Shown here one piece after another: positions 24,757 to 33,907 of a stretch of DNA of 64,000 bases. The DNA is from a virus. Numbering within the stretch: position 1 is the stretch's first letter; each line of letters begins with the position of its first letter. The position numbers were made by a program, and so were the translations under genes. Below the pieces are notes generated by a model. That model was not told where the DNA came from. It saw nothing but the letters and a program-made list of their open reading frames with translations, and did no database searches. Location: positions 1 to 64,000 of the IMG/VR virus record IMGVR_UViG_3300035698_014689, one strand, 5' to 3'.

Positions 24757-25605
24757 CTAGAACATACAATCGTCGTCTTGACAGAGAGTATGCGTCGCAT
24801 AAGGACCACTAATAATCTCTCTGACAGTGTGGATCATACACAACCCTGTGCCGGGGTTAAACATTGAGCAGAAGCAAGGGTCTTCGCCTTCAGTGAAATA
24901 AATGCAGAACGTATCCAAACCAACCAGATCGCCAGCAGTAGGATCGGTGTAGCCTGGAACATAACTCCAAACCTTGCAACAGTACCAGCCAGCTTCAAGG
25001 GGCTCGGAACTACTTACGTCTACACATTCATCACTCCACCTATGCCAGTAACAAATCCCGCTAGAACTATTATCTCCATCATAAATCCAAACATTCAAAG
25101 CCTCAGCTTTCGTCCTCACTCTACATGACCAAGTCAACTTATCCAAACTAGACTTACTCCATTGATCAAATATCGCATCATAATTAAGAGTCGTATAACA
25201 ATTACATTCTTGTTCCTCAGAGGGAATATCAGAAGGGGGCGGTTCAGGAGAATCGGACGGAGGCACAGATATCGATGTCTCACAATCACAATCAATAGGG
25301 AATTCGGGAGGTGTCTTCAAACCACCTCCCCCTTCACAGTCCTCCCCAGCTTGACAACCAAGAGAACCATCCCCGCAGGTTATCAACTCATATAAACATA
25401 AAACACTCGTCTGTGATTTCAAATACCAAGGGACTTCAGTACAAGCGGAAACACATTGAGAACTTACGGCTGAAACCGTTCCCCATGTGCCAGCAACGCA
25501 ATCATACGTAACCTGATAAGTCCACATGCAGTAACGCACCTCGGACTCACTTGTTCCGCCACTCGACTCACAACAGTCACACTGATTTTTAATTTGTAAT
25601 GCCAT
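24757..25605 (-). CDS. Cys/Trp-rich tail protein (paralogue 1)
   Basis: 282 residues. The N-terminal part has a diverged W-x-V-T-x-x-C module (CMWTYQVTYDC ... TWGTV ... CVSACTEVPW). A Pro/Ser linker (PPSDSPEPPPSDIPS) follows, then the CYT module at 134-195 (CNCYTTLNYDAIFDQW ... VWIYDGDNSSSGICYWHRW). About 22 Cys suggest disulfides or metal ligands. It belongs with the next two genes to a tandem paralogue set of unknown family. Confidence 0.75.
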   Translation of the reverse strand: MALQIKNQCDCCESSGGTSESEVRYCMWTYQVTYDCVAGTWGTVSAVSSQCVSACTEVPWYLKSQTSVLCLYELITCGDGSLGCQAGEDCEGGGGLKTPPEFPIDCDCETSISVPPSDSPEPPPSDIPSEEQECNCYTTLNYDAIFDQWSKSSLDKLTWSCRVRTKAEALNVWIYDGDNSSSGICYWHRWSDECVDVSSSEPLEAGWYCCKVWSYVPGYTDPTAGDLVGLDTFCIYFTEGEDPCFCSMFNPGTGLCMIHTVREIISGPYATHTLCQDDDCMF

Positions 25606-25612
25606 TCCATAC

Positions 25613-26623
25613 CTATCCTACAAAAGCGATACCATTTCTAAACTTAAGCGTCAACGCCTCTATTAAATAACAGCCATCAACCTCCCCAGTGATAACGGCA
25701 AAATCCCACGTGCCAGTCAATCTATCACCAACCTGTTGATCAGAGCCTCCCGAACCCCCTCCCGAACCCCCTCCTGAACCTCCTGAACCACCCGAATCCT
25801 CATCCAGTCCATCAACTGTGACATCAATCGTGGTAACGCACTCTACGCCCACGTCTATTTCGTGAACATATTCAATCGTATATGTGCCTTTTTCAGTGTC
25901 GGGGCCTATGGAATAAGACGTGCCAAGTTGATTCGTCGTGGAGTCTAACGAGAACGGCCCTGCGGGATTTCCCGAGGCCATCCTCCAAAAAACCGTATTC
26001 ACTGGTGAGCATTCAGTATCATAAGAAGGGGCGGCGATCAACGAACCCCCTACATCAGTGTCCCTATTCACGGACTGCGCTCCTGACAAAGCGACTATCA
26101 CTGAAACACAAGAAGTGCAGGCAGGTGAGGGGCCTCCACTCTGATCCGTATAAGAAAAACTTGTTTCCTGAAAACTACTCCCACTTGGCTCATCACTAGA
26201 CTCCTCAGTCTCAGGCAAACCAACACCACCCGAAGGAATATACAACTTGAACGTCCATGCTTCGGAAGCTTCAGATGCGCATCCGTCATCACTATAAGCG
26301 ATCACCCGCCAATAATGGGCTGTATCAAGAAAAAGATCTTCCCCATATTCAAAAGTTTTCGCTAAAGTCTCAGAGGATAAAATCTTATAACCCTTGGTCT
26401 GCGTTCCTCTGAAATCCGAAGACAGTCCAAATTGCAAAACATAAAAATCCGCATCAACTACAGCTTGCCATTTTACAGTAACATCATTTCCTGAATAAGC
26501 TACGACAGTCTCAGCTTGATCCAACGGAGACAAAAGAAGTGGCGTTGCGAGAATGCAGTTACTAAATAACGTCTCATCCTCAATTAAAACAATCGTATCA
26601 TTTATCAGCAATTCAGTGCTCAT
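25613..26623 (-). CDS. fibronectin/Ig-like distal tail protein
   Basis: 336 residues. Residues about 28-130 look like a fibronectin type III domain (LLSPLDQAETV, VTVKWQAVVDADFYVLQF, HYWRVIAYSDDG). A Ser/Glu linker and a second Ig-like domain (VFWRMASGNPAGPFSLDST, GTYTIEYVHEID) follow. A Gly/Ser repeat (GGSGGSGGGSGGG) precedes a compact C-terminal beta domain. Such domains are common on exposed phage tail surfaces. It overlaps the next structural gene by 4 nt. Confidence 0.7.
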   Translation of the reverse strand: MSTELLINDTIVLIEDETLFSNCILATPLLLSPLDQAETVVAYSGNDVTVKWQAVVDADFYVLQFGLSSDFRGTQTKGYKILSSETLAKTFEYGEDLFLDTAHYWRVIAYSDDGCASEASEAWTFKLYIPSGGVGLPETEESSDEPSGSSFQETSFSYTDQSGGPSPACTSCVSVIVALSGAQSVNRDTDVGGSLIAAPSYDTECSPVNTVFWRMASGNPAGPFSLDSTTNQLGTSYSIGPDTEKGTYTIEYVHEIDVGVECVTTIDVTVDGLDEDSGGSGGSGGGSGGGSGGSDQQVGDRLTGTWDFAVITGEVDGCYLIEALTLKFRNGIAFVG

Positions 26624-26991
26624 ACAGCCGTACCCCAGCTAGACGTTGAAATTATCTGAAAAGAACCCGACACATCGAAAAGACCAGCGGCATACGCCTT
26701 CGGAGAGTCAAAGATCAAGAATTTTACCGTGTGTGCGTCTCCCCAGTAGCCTGTGAACGATAAGTCGGGACTAAGGGGATCATTGAACAGTGTCAGGAGT
26801 TCAACGTATTCAGCCCTCGTAGCGGCTTGAATATCCCACCCTATCGAAGAGTCACCCGCCACAATCGTGGGAGCAGTGTGTATTCTGATCCCTCCAGCAG
26901 TCTGAACAACCTTCTTTCTTTTGGAAGGAACAGCGGGCTTATAAGAAAACTGACAGGGCAGTGTCACCGAACCAATATGCGCTTGTAACAT
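26620..26991 (-). CDS. distal tail protein
   Basis: 123 residues; ATG at 26991 shares a base with the tape-measure stop (TGATG), and the GGAGG site lies in that gene's end. The sequence (MLQAHIGSVTLPCQFSYKPA, VQTAGGIRIHTAP, GWDIQAATRAEYVEL, GYWGDAHTVKFLIFD) has the beta-rich composition of small tail-tip proteins encoded just after the tape measure. The role is from position and composition. Confidence 0.6.
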   Translation of the reverse strand: MLQAHIGSVTLPCQFSYKPAVPSKRKKVVQTAGGIRIHTAPTIVAGDSSIGWDIQAATRAEYVELLTLFNDPLSPDLSFTGYWGDAHTVKFLIFDSPKAYAAGLFDVSGSFQIISTSSWGTAV

Positions 26992-29900
26992 CAAATACCT
27001 CCGTTAAATGCTTTCTTCTCAAACTCGTTTTGAATAACCCGTTTCAACTCCTCAACGTCCACATTATTATTCACGTTCATATCCAGTTTACGATTATCGT
27101 TTAGATTTCTCACACCCTGAGAACCATGTCCACCTATTCCCCCAACATTAGACGAGGCCAAACGATCCACAGGACTTGAACCCGCTCCAAGCAGTTTGGA
27201 GAGTTGTGACGAGGGTGACTGCGGGAGAACGTACTCCCCAGCATGAAGCAGATAATCCTGTGTCTTATCAATAAATCCGCCAATAGCTTTCGAACGCTTC
27301 TTCTCCTTTGAAGCAGAATCCACGGAACTCTTCAACTCAGTGGCTTTCAGCATCAAAGCCTCTATCCTAGCCATTGCCTGAGTGACGAATGCTTCGACGG
27401 CTCCCCAACCAGTCTGTAATCCCGTCAGCAAAGCGTTCATCATGGAGATACCAGCCTCGGTCATCTTCGGAACCTGAGACATCACGACCTCTTGTATTTT
27501 AACAACAGTTTCCTGCACGCCAATCTCAGTCTCTGCGGAAGCTGTTTTAATTCCTTCCATGTCAACCTGAGTCTCTTCCTTCTGAACCTCAACCTTCGCC
27601 TTAATCTCATCTGATTTGGCGGCCAATTCATCCCAGCGTGCCATCTCTTTTTCTGTCATATCCTCTTTCTGAGATAAGTCCTCGAATTCCTTGGCATCCT
27701 CCTTGCTCAATTTCTTGGCAGGAGCATCCTCGGCATCAGGGAGAGCTGTAGGCTTAGAAAGAGTTGAGTCGGCCTCCGTCTTATCATCACCAGTCAATTT
27801 CTTTTTCGCACCGTCGATAAGATCATTTGTAGCCTTCGCTAATTCTTTCATACTGGCTTTCAAGTCATCCTGACGTTTCATCTCCAATTGATGCGCTTTC
27901 TCAGCTCCTGCGAGTTGAGCCTTCAGATCGTTGAGTTTCTTCGTCCTAGCAACCTCGGCCAATCTAGCCAGTTCCTTCTCTGCGGCAACTGCGGCTTTCT
28001 TAGCATCAGGAATAGCCTTACGAGCTTTTTTCTCATCAGACCACATCTTCCTTCGTTCCGCATCAAGGTCACGAAGATCAGACTTATATTTTGCGATCTT
28101 ACGATCCTGTGTTGCCTCCCCTCTGCCATCCTTAGGACGCTTCTTTTGTCCCTCTTCAAACATTCTTCTTTGAATGGCCTGCATTTTCTTTTCTATGGAC
28201 AAACGCTTACGATGTGACTGCGTGGCAACACGTTCATTAGCACTAATCTTTTTGTTGGCTTCGGAAAGAATATCCTGAGTGGCTTTTTTATGTGCGTTAT
28301 CCTGTAAACGAACTACCTCTGAAGCAATCTGTTCACGCAAAGACAAAATCGTAGTCATCAAGTCATGTGTCTTTTGAACGGAGTCCTTAAACTCAGCGGC
28401 ATTATCATTCATCTTTTGTTGATGAAGATCAATCTGCTGTTGATTCTTCTGATCCGCACTTGCTTGGGCCTGTTCTACGTCCGCATCATAATACTCATTG
28501 AGCATGTCGAGTTTCGTCTGCTGTTGAAAAGACAGTCCCTCAGTACCCGAAGCGATGGCATCCAGTTTCCCCTTCTCGGCAATACGCTCATCAGCAGATA
28601 ATCCAACCAACTTCGCACGAACGCTTTCCTGATTCTTCAAGTCACCTAATTGCCGTTTCGTGAGTATCAAGGCTTTCTGCTCCTCATCGGTCAACCATCC
28701 ACGTGCTTTTTTGATGTCATTGAGACGCTGTATCTGAGCATCTAATTGAGCCGTCCCCATACCTCCCACATTCATGCTGAAAAGGGCTTGGAATTGTTTC
28801 AATGTATTCTTCGCTTGACCGCTGACCTTTCCTAGTAGGTCATAAATATATTCGATACCACCAGTCATAACCTTAATAGCAGTTTGAACGACGGGACTAT
28901 TAAAAACGGAAACTAAGACAGCCCCGAATTTAACGAAATACGTCATAACCTTGATCAGGACTTCGATAAGTGAGAGAAGCAGGCCTATCACCATTCCTAA
29001 CGATTTTCCCACGACCGTACCCATCCAACCCATGACACCCTTAATTGAATCTCCGAAAGAGCCAAACTCTCCCCCAGCAAATCCAAGTAACTCACCAAGA
29101 GAAGAGAAAAATTCACCAAGGGCTTGACCAAGACTATTGAAAGAGTTTTTAATCGGGCCCCAAAAGCTAAGAAGCGCCTGCCAAAAGTTCTTGAAATATC
29201 CAGTAGCGGCTTCTACTCCAAATTCTATCACTCCCCACACGACACTTAGAACACTGGCAAAAGCTCGAAAACCTTCCTCAACAACAGACATCCCACTTGT
29301 CAAACCACTAAAGTCCAACTCCCCAAACATCTGCTGAACCTCGGCAATCGTTTTAACGATGGTATTGAAAATCCGCATGACGATAGGGCCAATAGCAGAC
29401 CACACGATCTCTATACCTGTTTTAATCACATCAACGAGACCGCCGATCAATCCGATAACCATTGCGATCCCGCCTTGAACGACACTCACCACAATTTTCC
29501 ATAACTGCTGAATTCTCAGGAGAAACTCTTTCCCAGTATCGGTGGCGAACATCTTTTTCAATGTTGCGATGATTGTGTCAGCAACAGAGACAACACCAGC
29601 GGCTAATGCTTTGAATATGCCTATCACACCGCCTATCATGCTCTTTATTCCGTTCATCAGTTCCATTTGTTTCATAAAGCCTAAAATCGCTTTGTGCGAC
29701 TTTATAATAACAGTGGCGAAAACAGCGAACGCCGCTCCGATAGCGACAACGACCGCAATAATAGGAGCCAAAGATGCAAGGCTAACACTTCCGACTGCCG
29801 CTAAGATACCTCCAACGAAAGAGATCGCACCAGCAACGGCAGTGAGCAGAAAAGAGACCAGTATCAAAGAGCCTCCGATACCCGCCAAAGCAGTTCCCAC

Positions 29901-31121
29901 AGCCGTACCTATTATAAGAATTGAACCAACGAGCTCCTGATTCAATTTGATCCAACGAACCATCGGCTGAATGATATTATAATTCAGGAACGTAATCATC
30001 TTCTTCATACCCGAAGATTCCAAGGCTTTTCCTATCGAAGCAAACATCGCCTCCATCGTAGAGGAAAGCAGAACCATCGAACCCTCAAGAGTATCGAGGT
30101 TGTCGCTCTCTCTTTGTGCGGCTGAAGCGGCTCCATCCATAGCCCTCATTATATTATCGGCCTCTGCTGGCATAGCTTGCATCACAGCGAGAGTAGTCAA
30201 ACCCCTGACCCCGAATAAACGGGAAGCTTTCGCCATACGTGTCAAACCCGCTTCAGCAACGTTCTCCATTGCTTTCTTCAGACCAACCGCCTTAGGATCG
30301 ATGTCCTCCATCGTTTTCCCAACCGAGGCAAGACGTGCTTTTACGAGATTCAAATCCTCGGCACTTCTTGCGGGAAGGGCTACTAATTTCTCATACACTT
30401 GACGTAAACCAGTGGCGGATAGACGACCTGATCCAATAATCTTATTCACAGCTCCAAAGGTTGCGAGAAGTTCTCTTTGTGATTGATCCGTTTTTCCCAC
30501 CTGAACAGCAACCCCCGCCATCTGCTTCATAAAGAATTCAAGGTCGGGAGCCTCTACACGTGCGGCGGCTTGTAAGTCGGTTAAGTTATTAACAACACGT
30601 GAGATATTTCGTGCGCTGTATTTCGCTGTCTTATCCATACCAGCTGAAAACATCTCGATACTTGAGATTGCTATTCCAGTGGCTTGGGGAAGTTCTACTC
30701 CAAGAGCTCCAGCGAGCTGTAAAGTATAAGTATTCATTTGCAGAATGGCTTCTCTATTAGTTATCCCCGAAGAGACAATAAGACGAGTCGCCTCCCACAG
30801 CTGTTTTTGCGTCCATTTAGTCTTTAAACCAAGTTCCTCAATTGAATCACCCAGTTTATTCCAATCGCCCTGAGAGGCCCCTGCAATTGATCGTGCCTCC
30901 TGCATTTGCTGTTGAATACCAGCCCACGTGGATAAGCCCTTCTTAGCGATCAGTCCAAAGGTTCCAGCAATTGCGGCTCCCGCCATTGTGAATTGCATAC
31001 CAGCGGAACGCATTGCGGCTCCAGCGGAAGCGACCTTTGCGGATAACGCACTAAGCTGTGTAACTGCCATCGTGGTATCAGCACGAACAGTTAAAATCGC
31101 TTCTCCTAGAGACTTAGACAT
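26991..31121 (-). CDS. tail tape measure protein
   Basis: 1376 residues. It has an N-terminal chaperone-binding-like helix region, a TP901-type phage domain (ATRLIVSSGITNREAI, LPQATGIAISSIEMFSAG, about residues 90-330), hydrophobic stretches near 400-480 and 550-720, and long coiled coils with Lys/Glu/Ala near 900-1150. The C-terminus has AIGGFIDKTQDYLLHAGEYVL. The length predicts a tail of roughly 200 nm by the usual relation, an inference. It overlaps the second chaperone frame by 8 nt. Confidence 0.9.
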   Translation of the reverse strand: MSKSLGEAILTVRADTTMAVTQLSALSAKVASAGAAMRSAGMQFTMAGAAIAGTFGLIAKKGLSTWAGIQQQMQEARSIAGASQGDWNKLGDSIEELGLKTKWTQKQLWEATRLIVSSGITNREAILQMNTYTLQLAGALGVELPQATGIAISSIEMFSAGMDKTAKYSARNISRVVNNLTDLQAAARVEAPDLEFFMKQMAGVAVQVGKTDQSQRELLATFGAVNKIIGSGRLSATGLRQVYEKLVALPARSAEDLNLVKARLASVGKTMEDIDPKAVGLKKAMENVAEAGLTRMAKASRLFGVRGLTTLAVMQAMPAEADNIMRAMDGAASAAQRESDNLDTLEGSMVLLSSTMEAMFASIGKALESSGMKKMITFLNYNIIQPMVRWIKLNQELVGSILIIGTAVGTALAGIGGSLILVSFLLTAVAGAISFVGGILAAVGSVSLASLAPIIAVVVAIGAAFAVFATVIIKSHKAILGFMKQMELMNGIKSMIGGVIGIFKALAAGVVSVADTIIATLKKMFATDTGKEFLLRIQQLWKIVVSVVQGGIAMVIGLIGGLVDVIKTGIEIVWSAIGPIVMRIFNTIVKTIAEVQQMFGELDFSGLTSGMSVVEEGFRAFASVLSVVWGVIEFGVEAATGYFKNFWQALLSFWGPIKNSFNSLGQALGEFFSSLGELLGFAGGEFGSFGDSIKGVMGWMGTVVGKSLGMVIGLLLSLIEVLIKVMTYFVKFGAVLVSVFNSPVVQTAIKVMTGGIEYIYDLLGKVSGQAKNTLKQFQALFSMNVGGMGTAQLDAQIQRLNDIKKARGWLTDEEQKALILTKRQLGDLKNQESVRAKLVGLSADERIAEKGKLDAIASGTEGLSFQQQTKLDMLNEYYDADVEQAQASADQKNQQQIDLHQQKMNDNAAEFKDSVQKTHDLMTTILSLREQIASEVVRLQDNAHKKATQDILSEANKKISANERVATQSHRKRLSIEKKMQAIQRRMFEEGQKKRPKDGRGEATQDRKIAKYKSDLRDLDAERRKMWSDEKKARKAIPDAKKAAVAAEKELARLAEVARTKKLNDLKAQLAGAEKAHQLEMKRQDDLKASMKELAKATNDLIDGAKKKLTGDDKTEADSTLSKPTALPDAEDAPAKKLSKEDAKEFEDLSQKEDMTEKEMARWDELAAKSDEIKAKVEVQKEETQVDMEGIKTASAETEIGVQETVVKIQEVVMSQVPKMTEAGISMMNALLTGLQTGWGAVEAFVTQAMARIEALMLKATELKSSVDSASKEKKRSKAIGGFIDKTQDYLLHAGEYVLPQSPSSQLSKLLGAGSSPVDRLASSNVGGIGGHGSQGVRNLNDNRKLDMNVNNNVDVEELKRVIQNEFEKKAFNGGI

Positions 31122-31476
31122 TTTCCTCTCCTTTTACATCAAAACCGAGTGTACCCATTTGAGAAGCAGTATGGGGCTCAACCTCAGATTCTCCATCCCC
31201 GTTCATCATGCCCACGTATCTATCAAACTCATTCTTATCTGCATGATACGCCATCCTGACTGACTGAGACAGAGCTAAAAGAAAACGTCCTTCCTTCTTC
31301 TGAGATTCCCGAATCAAGATTCGAAATTGACCTAATGTAAGTCTCCATACATGCTCCAACCTATAACTGGGACAGTCGTGTAAGACAGTAAAAATTTGTT
31401 CCGAGATAGTGACTTGAACTTGAGCCTCATCCGACAGCTCGTCTAGTTCGTCATCAGCATCTCCTTCAGATCGAAA
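31114..31476 (-). CDS. tail assembly chaperone, frameshift extension (GT-type)
   Basis: This frame opens at the slippery site inside the upstream chaperone and runs 120 codons to 31114 with no ATG of its own near the start. After the slip it reads RSEGDADDELDELSDEAQVQ then TISEQIFTVLHDCPSYRLEH. The arrangement is the gpG/gpGT pattern: the shift product carries the C-terminal domain that recruits the tail tube to the tape measure, whose gene follows directly. A TTG at 31359 is not needed. Confidence 0.8.
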   Translation of the reverse strand, partial: FRSEGDADDELDELSDEAQVQVTISEQIFTVLHDCPSYRLEHVWRLTLGQFRILIRESQKKEGRFLLALSQSVRMAYHADKNEFDRYVGMMNGDGESEVEPHTASQMGTLGFDVKGEENV

Positions 31477-31832
31477 AAAACGTTCTTCAATTCCATGATG
31501 TCATTGACCTGTAAAAAGGCTTTGATAACCTTCATAACATCAACGATTGAGAACTGATCATAAAACGTCACTTCCTTATCTGTGACCTGAGCGAGAATCC
31601 TTTTGAAAGTCGGGATCATTACAGGACTCGAAAATAGTGCGATAATCGTCGCTGAATCATTTCCTTTCAAAGACTTGTCATCGACGGCTCCGAAAATCGT
31701 TATGAATTCCGAAATCAGAATCTGAATATCCTCAAGAACCAACTCTCTAACAGAAATCTCGCCACGAGCGGTTGTAACCTCTTTTTTACTAGCGAACAGG
31801 CTGTCCTGCTTCTTTGCTTTTTTCAGTGTCAT
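31443..31832 (-). CDS. tail assembly chaperone (G-type)
   Basis: 129 residues, mostly helical (ISVRELVLEDIQILISEF, STIIALF-like core, IVDVMKVIKAFLQVNDIMEL). The position between the tail tube and tape measure and the -1 slippery site near the 3' end identify it as the short chaperone form. A -1 shift at codons 119-120 yields a fusion of about 239 residues. Confidence 0.85.
   Translation of the reverse strand: MTLKKAKKQDSLFASKKEVTTARGEISVRELVLEDIQILISEFITIFGAVDDKSLKGNDSATIIALFSSPVMIPTFKRILAQVTDKEVTFYDQFSIVDVMKVIKAFLQVNDIMELKNVFFDLKEMLMTN
31473..31479 (-). promoter_or_regulatory. programmed -1 frameshift site T TTT TTC
   Basis: The minus-strand heptamer T TTT TTC sits in the zero frame as TTT TTC (Phe119-Phe120) and slips to TTT TTT in the -1 frame, matching the XXXYYYZ rule. 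The zero frame ends 28 nt later at TAG; the -1 frame continues to 31114. Confidence 0.85.
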
Positions 31833-31850
31833 AATCTGATATTCCTTTGC

Positions 31851-32120
31851 TTACTTTTTTTGACGAAGAGCTTCATGCAGAATGTTCCGAACATCCACGC
31901 CTGCTCTTGCGAAATCTTTCGGTTCTACGAGTGAGTTTCGATTGTAATAATCCTTACGGATCAGACTGATCTCCTCAGGCTTCAGCTTCGAGGAGAAAAC
32001 AAAGAAAATTGTCACCCCACGAGTTCCTCTTTCCCTTGTCTCCACTTTCTCGAAATCGATCGCTTCCTGAACCCACAGGAAGGATGCCTCTTCAACGTCT
32101 TTCGTTTCTATCCGTACCAT
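31851..32120 (-). CDS. DUF5659-like protein
   Basis: 89 residues: TKDVEEASFLWVQEAIDFEK, ERGTRGVTIFFVFSSK, then KDYYNRNSLVEPKDF. This matches the DUF5659 outline (T-x-D-x-x-x-A-x-x-L, a V-x-F-x-F strand, YYN). The family's function is unknown, and its presence between tail tube and chaperone genes is not unusual for phages. Assignment is from motif order only. Confidence 0.55.
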   Translation of the reverse strand: MVRIETKDVEEASFLWVQEAIDFEKVETRERGTRGVTIFFVFSSKLKPEEISLIRKDYYNRNSLVEPKDFARAGVDVRNILHEALRQKK

Positions 32121-32167
32121 ACCTTACTCCTAACTTTTAGGAAATTAAACCATACTCATACCAGCTA

Positions 32168-32635
32168 TTAAGCGGCAGGAGTACTGACGAGTGTTCCAAA
32201 CTGACCAACAGAGTTCTTCAGGCATTCGAATTCGACTTCGAGTGCAACCTCCGCCTCACGACTCCACATGACTTCGGAGTTTCCGATAGAGACGGCTCTA
32301 TCAAAAGCGAAAGTGAGCGTTGCACCAGCAGGGCCCGGCCCCACTACCCCGACAGTGTGCTCATTGACCACATTTCCCCACCCCGCTCCTAAAGAGCCAA
32401 GAGGCAAATCCCACGACATATAAAGGTTCGCAAGCGAGGCCTCCAACAGCGTGGTCTTAACCAACATTTTTTCCATTGTCTTCGACTTCTTGATCAAACC
32501 CACAAGCTGATCGCAAGCCACGTCCAAATACTCACGTTCACTGCGAACGGAAATTCCATCTTTGGTGAAACCGATGTCTACGCTATCAACTGTGATGACA
32601 GCAGGCCCAACTACCACATTAGCTGTGTTACCCAT
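32168..32635 (-). CDS. major tail tube protein
   Basis: 155 residues with ANVVVGPAVITVDSVDIGF, then an EREYLDVACDQLVGL and VKTTLLEASLANLYMSW pattern that recurs in phage tail tube subunits (the strand-loop-helix of the tube fold). It is placed directly before the chaperones and after the tail terminator. A strong ribosome site (AAGGAGTAGCATC) suits a high-copy structural protein. Confidence 0.75.
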   Translation of the reverse strand: MGNTANVVVGPAVITVDSVDIGFTKDGISVRSEREYLDVACDQLVGLIKKSKTMEKMLVKTTLLEASLANLYMSWDLPLGSLGAGWGNVVNEHTVGVVGPGPAGATLTFAFDRAVSIGNSEVMWSREAEVALEVEFECLKNSVGQFGTLVSTPAA

Positions 32636-32646
32636 GATGCTACTCC

Positions 32647-33084
32647 TTATTTATACGACCACTTAACGGTGACGATCATCCTACATTCCCACTTGTCTAG
32701 CTCATCATTGCGTACTATTTTGCCTACTTCGTCAATCTCTGACCACCTACAATACACCTGTGCGTTTGAAAAGTCAAGGAAAGCTTTGCTTTCATTTGCA
32801 TTTTCGAACAAAGACTCAATCTGCCTGACCACATCCGCACAGTCTACTTGTGTACCTGAATGACAGAGAAAAAAGTATAGATCAGTCTCTCTCAATTTAT
32901 TTGTATCCGAACCTCCTGTTTTAATAGTATAATTCTCTTCAAAGAATAAGCCCGTTTTATAAGGGGCGGTCTGCGAATCAGAACGTGTTATATTTATCTT
33001 ACTTGTCGAATTATAACCAAGGAGAGTCGTCAACGTGGAATCCGCCACGAGCTTATCAGATATTGCTTTCCAAAAGTACTTCAT
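32647..33084 (-). CDS. tail terminator/completion protein
   Basis: 145 residues beginning MKYFWKAISDKLVADSTLTT LLG, typical of tail terminator proteins (lambda gpU/SPP1 gp17 type), with a central strand pair (DLYFFLCHSG), a helix DCADVVRQIESLFENA, and a C-terminal CRMIVTVKWSYK strand. Gene order (adaptor, gp10-like, terminator, tube) supports the role. Confidence 0.75.
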   Translation of the reverse strand: MKYFWKAISDKLVADSTLTTLLGYNSTSKINITRSDSQTAPYKTGLFFEENYTIKTGGSDTNKLRETDLYFFLCHSGTQVDCADVVRQIESLFENANESKAFLDFSNAQVYCRWSEIDEVGKIVRNDELDKWECRMIVTVKWSYK

Positions 33085-33086
33085 AA

Positions 33087-33578
33087 TTATGTTCCTAATC
33101 TAACCCTCATACGCAAAACAAAGTCATCGGCAAGACGGCCCTCCTCTGTATTAAACGCTTTCATTAAATATGGACGAGCCTCCACACCTTTCTTCTCTAT
33201 TGATTGAAAAATTCTGAAGGCGGTCAACCCTACGTGTTTCGGCTGTAACTTCCGTGCAACCCACGCTCTCAACTTAGCCAAGTCAGGAGAGTGAGGCCCA
33301 CGTCCCTGCTCAACATCCAAACCGTAATCAACTCCAATCGAGCCCACATCAATCGCGGCGCTAAACACGGATGCAGAAAAACCAATACGTGTGCGGATAT
33401 TTCTGAATAAGTTGCCTGAGTCCACAGACTTGTTCTCTCTTATGTTTCGTCTTATCTGAGGAACGAGAACAGCTTGAACAGACGTATTGAGAATCGGTGC
33501 AACAGCGGGAGCTCCCAAAGCTGTGACTAAGGACTTTATATGAACCTTGGACGTATCAAATTTTACTGACATTATCAT
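33087..33578 (-). CDS. HK97 gp10-like tail completion protein
   Basis: 163 residues with the gp10 pattern: N-terminal helix, LVPQIRRNIRENKSVDSGNL FRNI, a beta block (DVGSIGVDYGLDVEQGRGPH) and VEARPYLMKAF near the C-terminus (the RPF/RPY-like motif). The protein forms the neck between head and tail. It overlaps the head-closure gene by 4 nt. Confidence 0.8.
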   Translation of the reverse strand: MIMSVKFDTSKVHIKSLVTALGAPAVAPILNTSVQAVLVPQIRRNIRENKSVDSGNLFRNIRTRIGFSASVFSAAIDVGSIGVDYGLDVEQGRGPHSPDLAKLRAWVARKLQPKHVGLTAFRIFQSIEKKGVEARPYLMKAFNTEEGRLADDFVLRMRVRLGT

Positions 33579-33907
33579 ATCTGCTCCACATGAAGGGTAA
33601 CGTGATGATACTCACCACTGGCATCCCTCTGCCTCTGTGCAAAGAGAACATCATATTTAAACGTGCCGTCATCCACCTTATACACTCTACCTCGTACGAA
33701 CTTATCCGTATTCGTCGTTATAACTTGCCACATCTTCTCCGAATCTTTCCCAGCATAAGTTGTGAGCAGTTCGGCTTTCATTTTCGTAAAGCGACACAGA
33801 AGCGTCTCTTGAACGGTGCTTTCCGTAGGTATGACAGTACCGAAGCTGGAGTCAGCCTTTCCAATCTCAATCACATCTATCGTATCTGTTAGGCCACTGG
33901 TAAACAT
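33575..33907 (-). CDS. head closure/adaptor protein
   Basis: 110 residues; ATG at 33907 is preferred to 33925 because GAGG lies 8 nt upstream. The sequence is a small beta-barrel type (DTIDVIEIGKADSSFGT, TLLCRFTKMKAELLTTYAG, RGRVYKVDDGTFKYDVLF, HHVTLHVEQI), as in SPP1 gp16/HK97 head-closure proteins. The position before the gp10-like gene agrees. Confidence 0.7.
   Translation of the reverse strand: MFTSGLTDTIDVIEIGKADSSFGTVIPTESTVQETLLCRFTKMKAELLTTYAGKDSEKMWQVITTNTDKFVRGRVYKVDDGTFKYDVLFAQRQRDASGEYHHVTLHVEQI

Noticed and set aside
29542-30402. Plus-strand ORFs of 132 and 100 codons opposite the tape measure
   Set aside because: Shadows of a long Ala-rich minus-strand gene; no ribosome sites and no plausible operon context.
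31114-31359. Independent 81-residue gene starting at TTG 31359
   Set aside because: The frame is open upstream to a canonical slippery site, so it is read as the frameshift extension of the chaperone and not as a separate gene.
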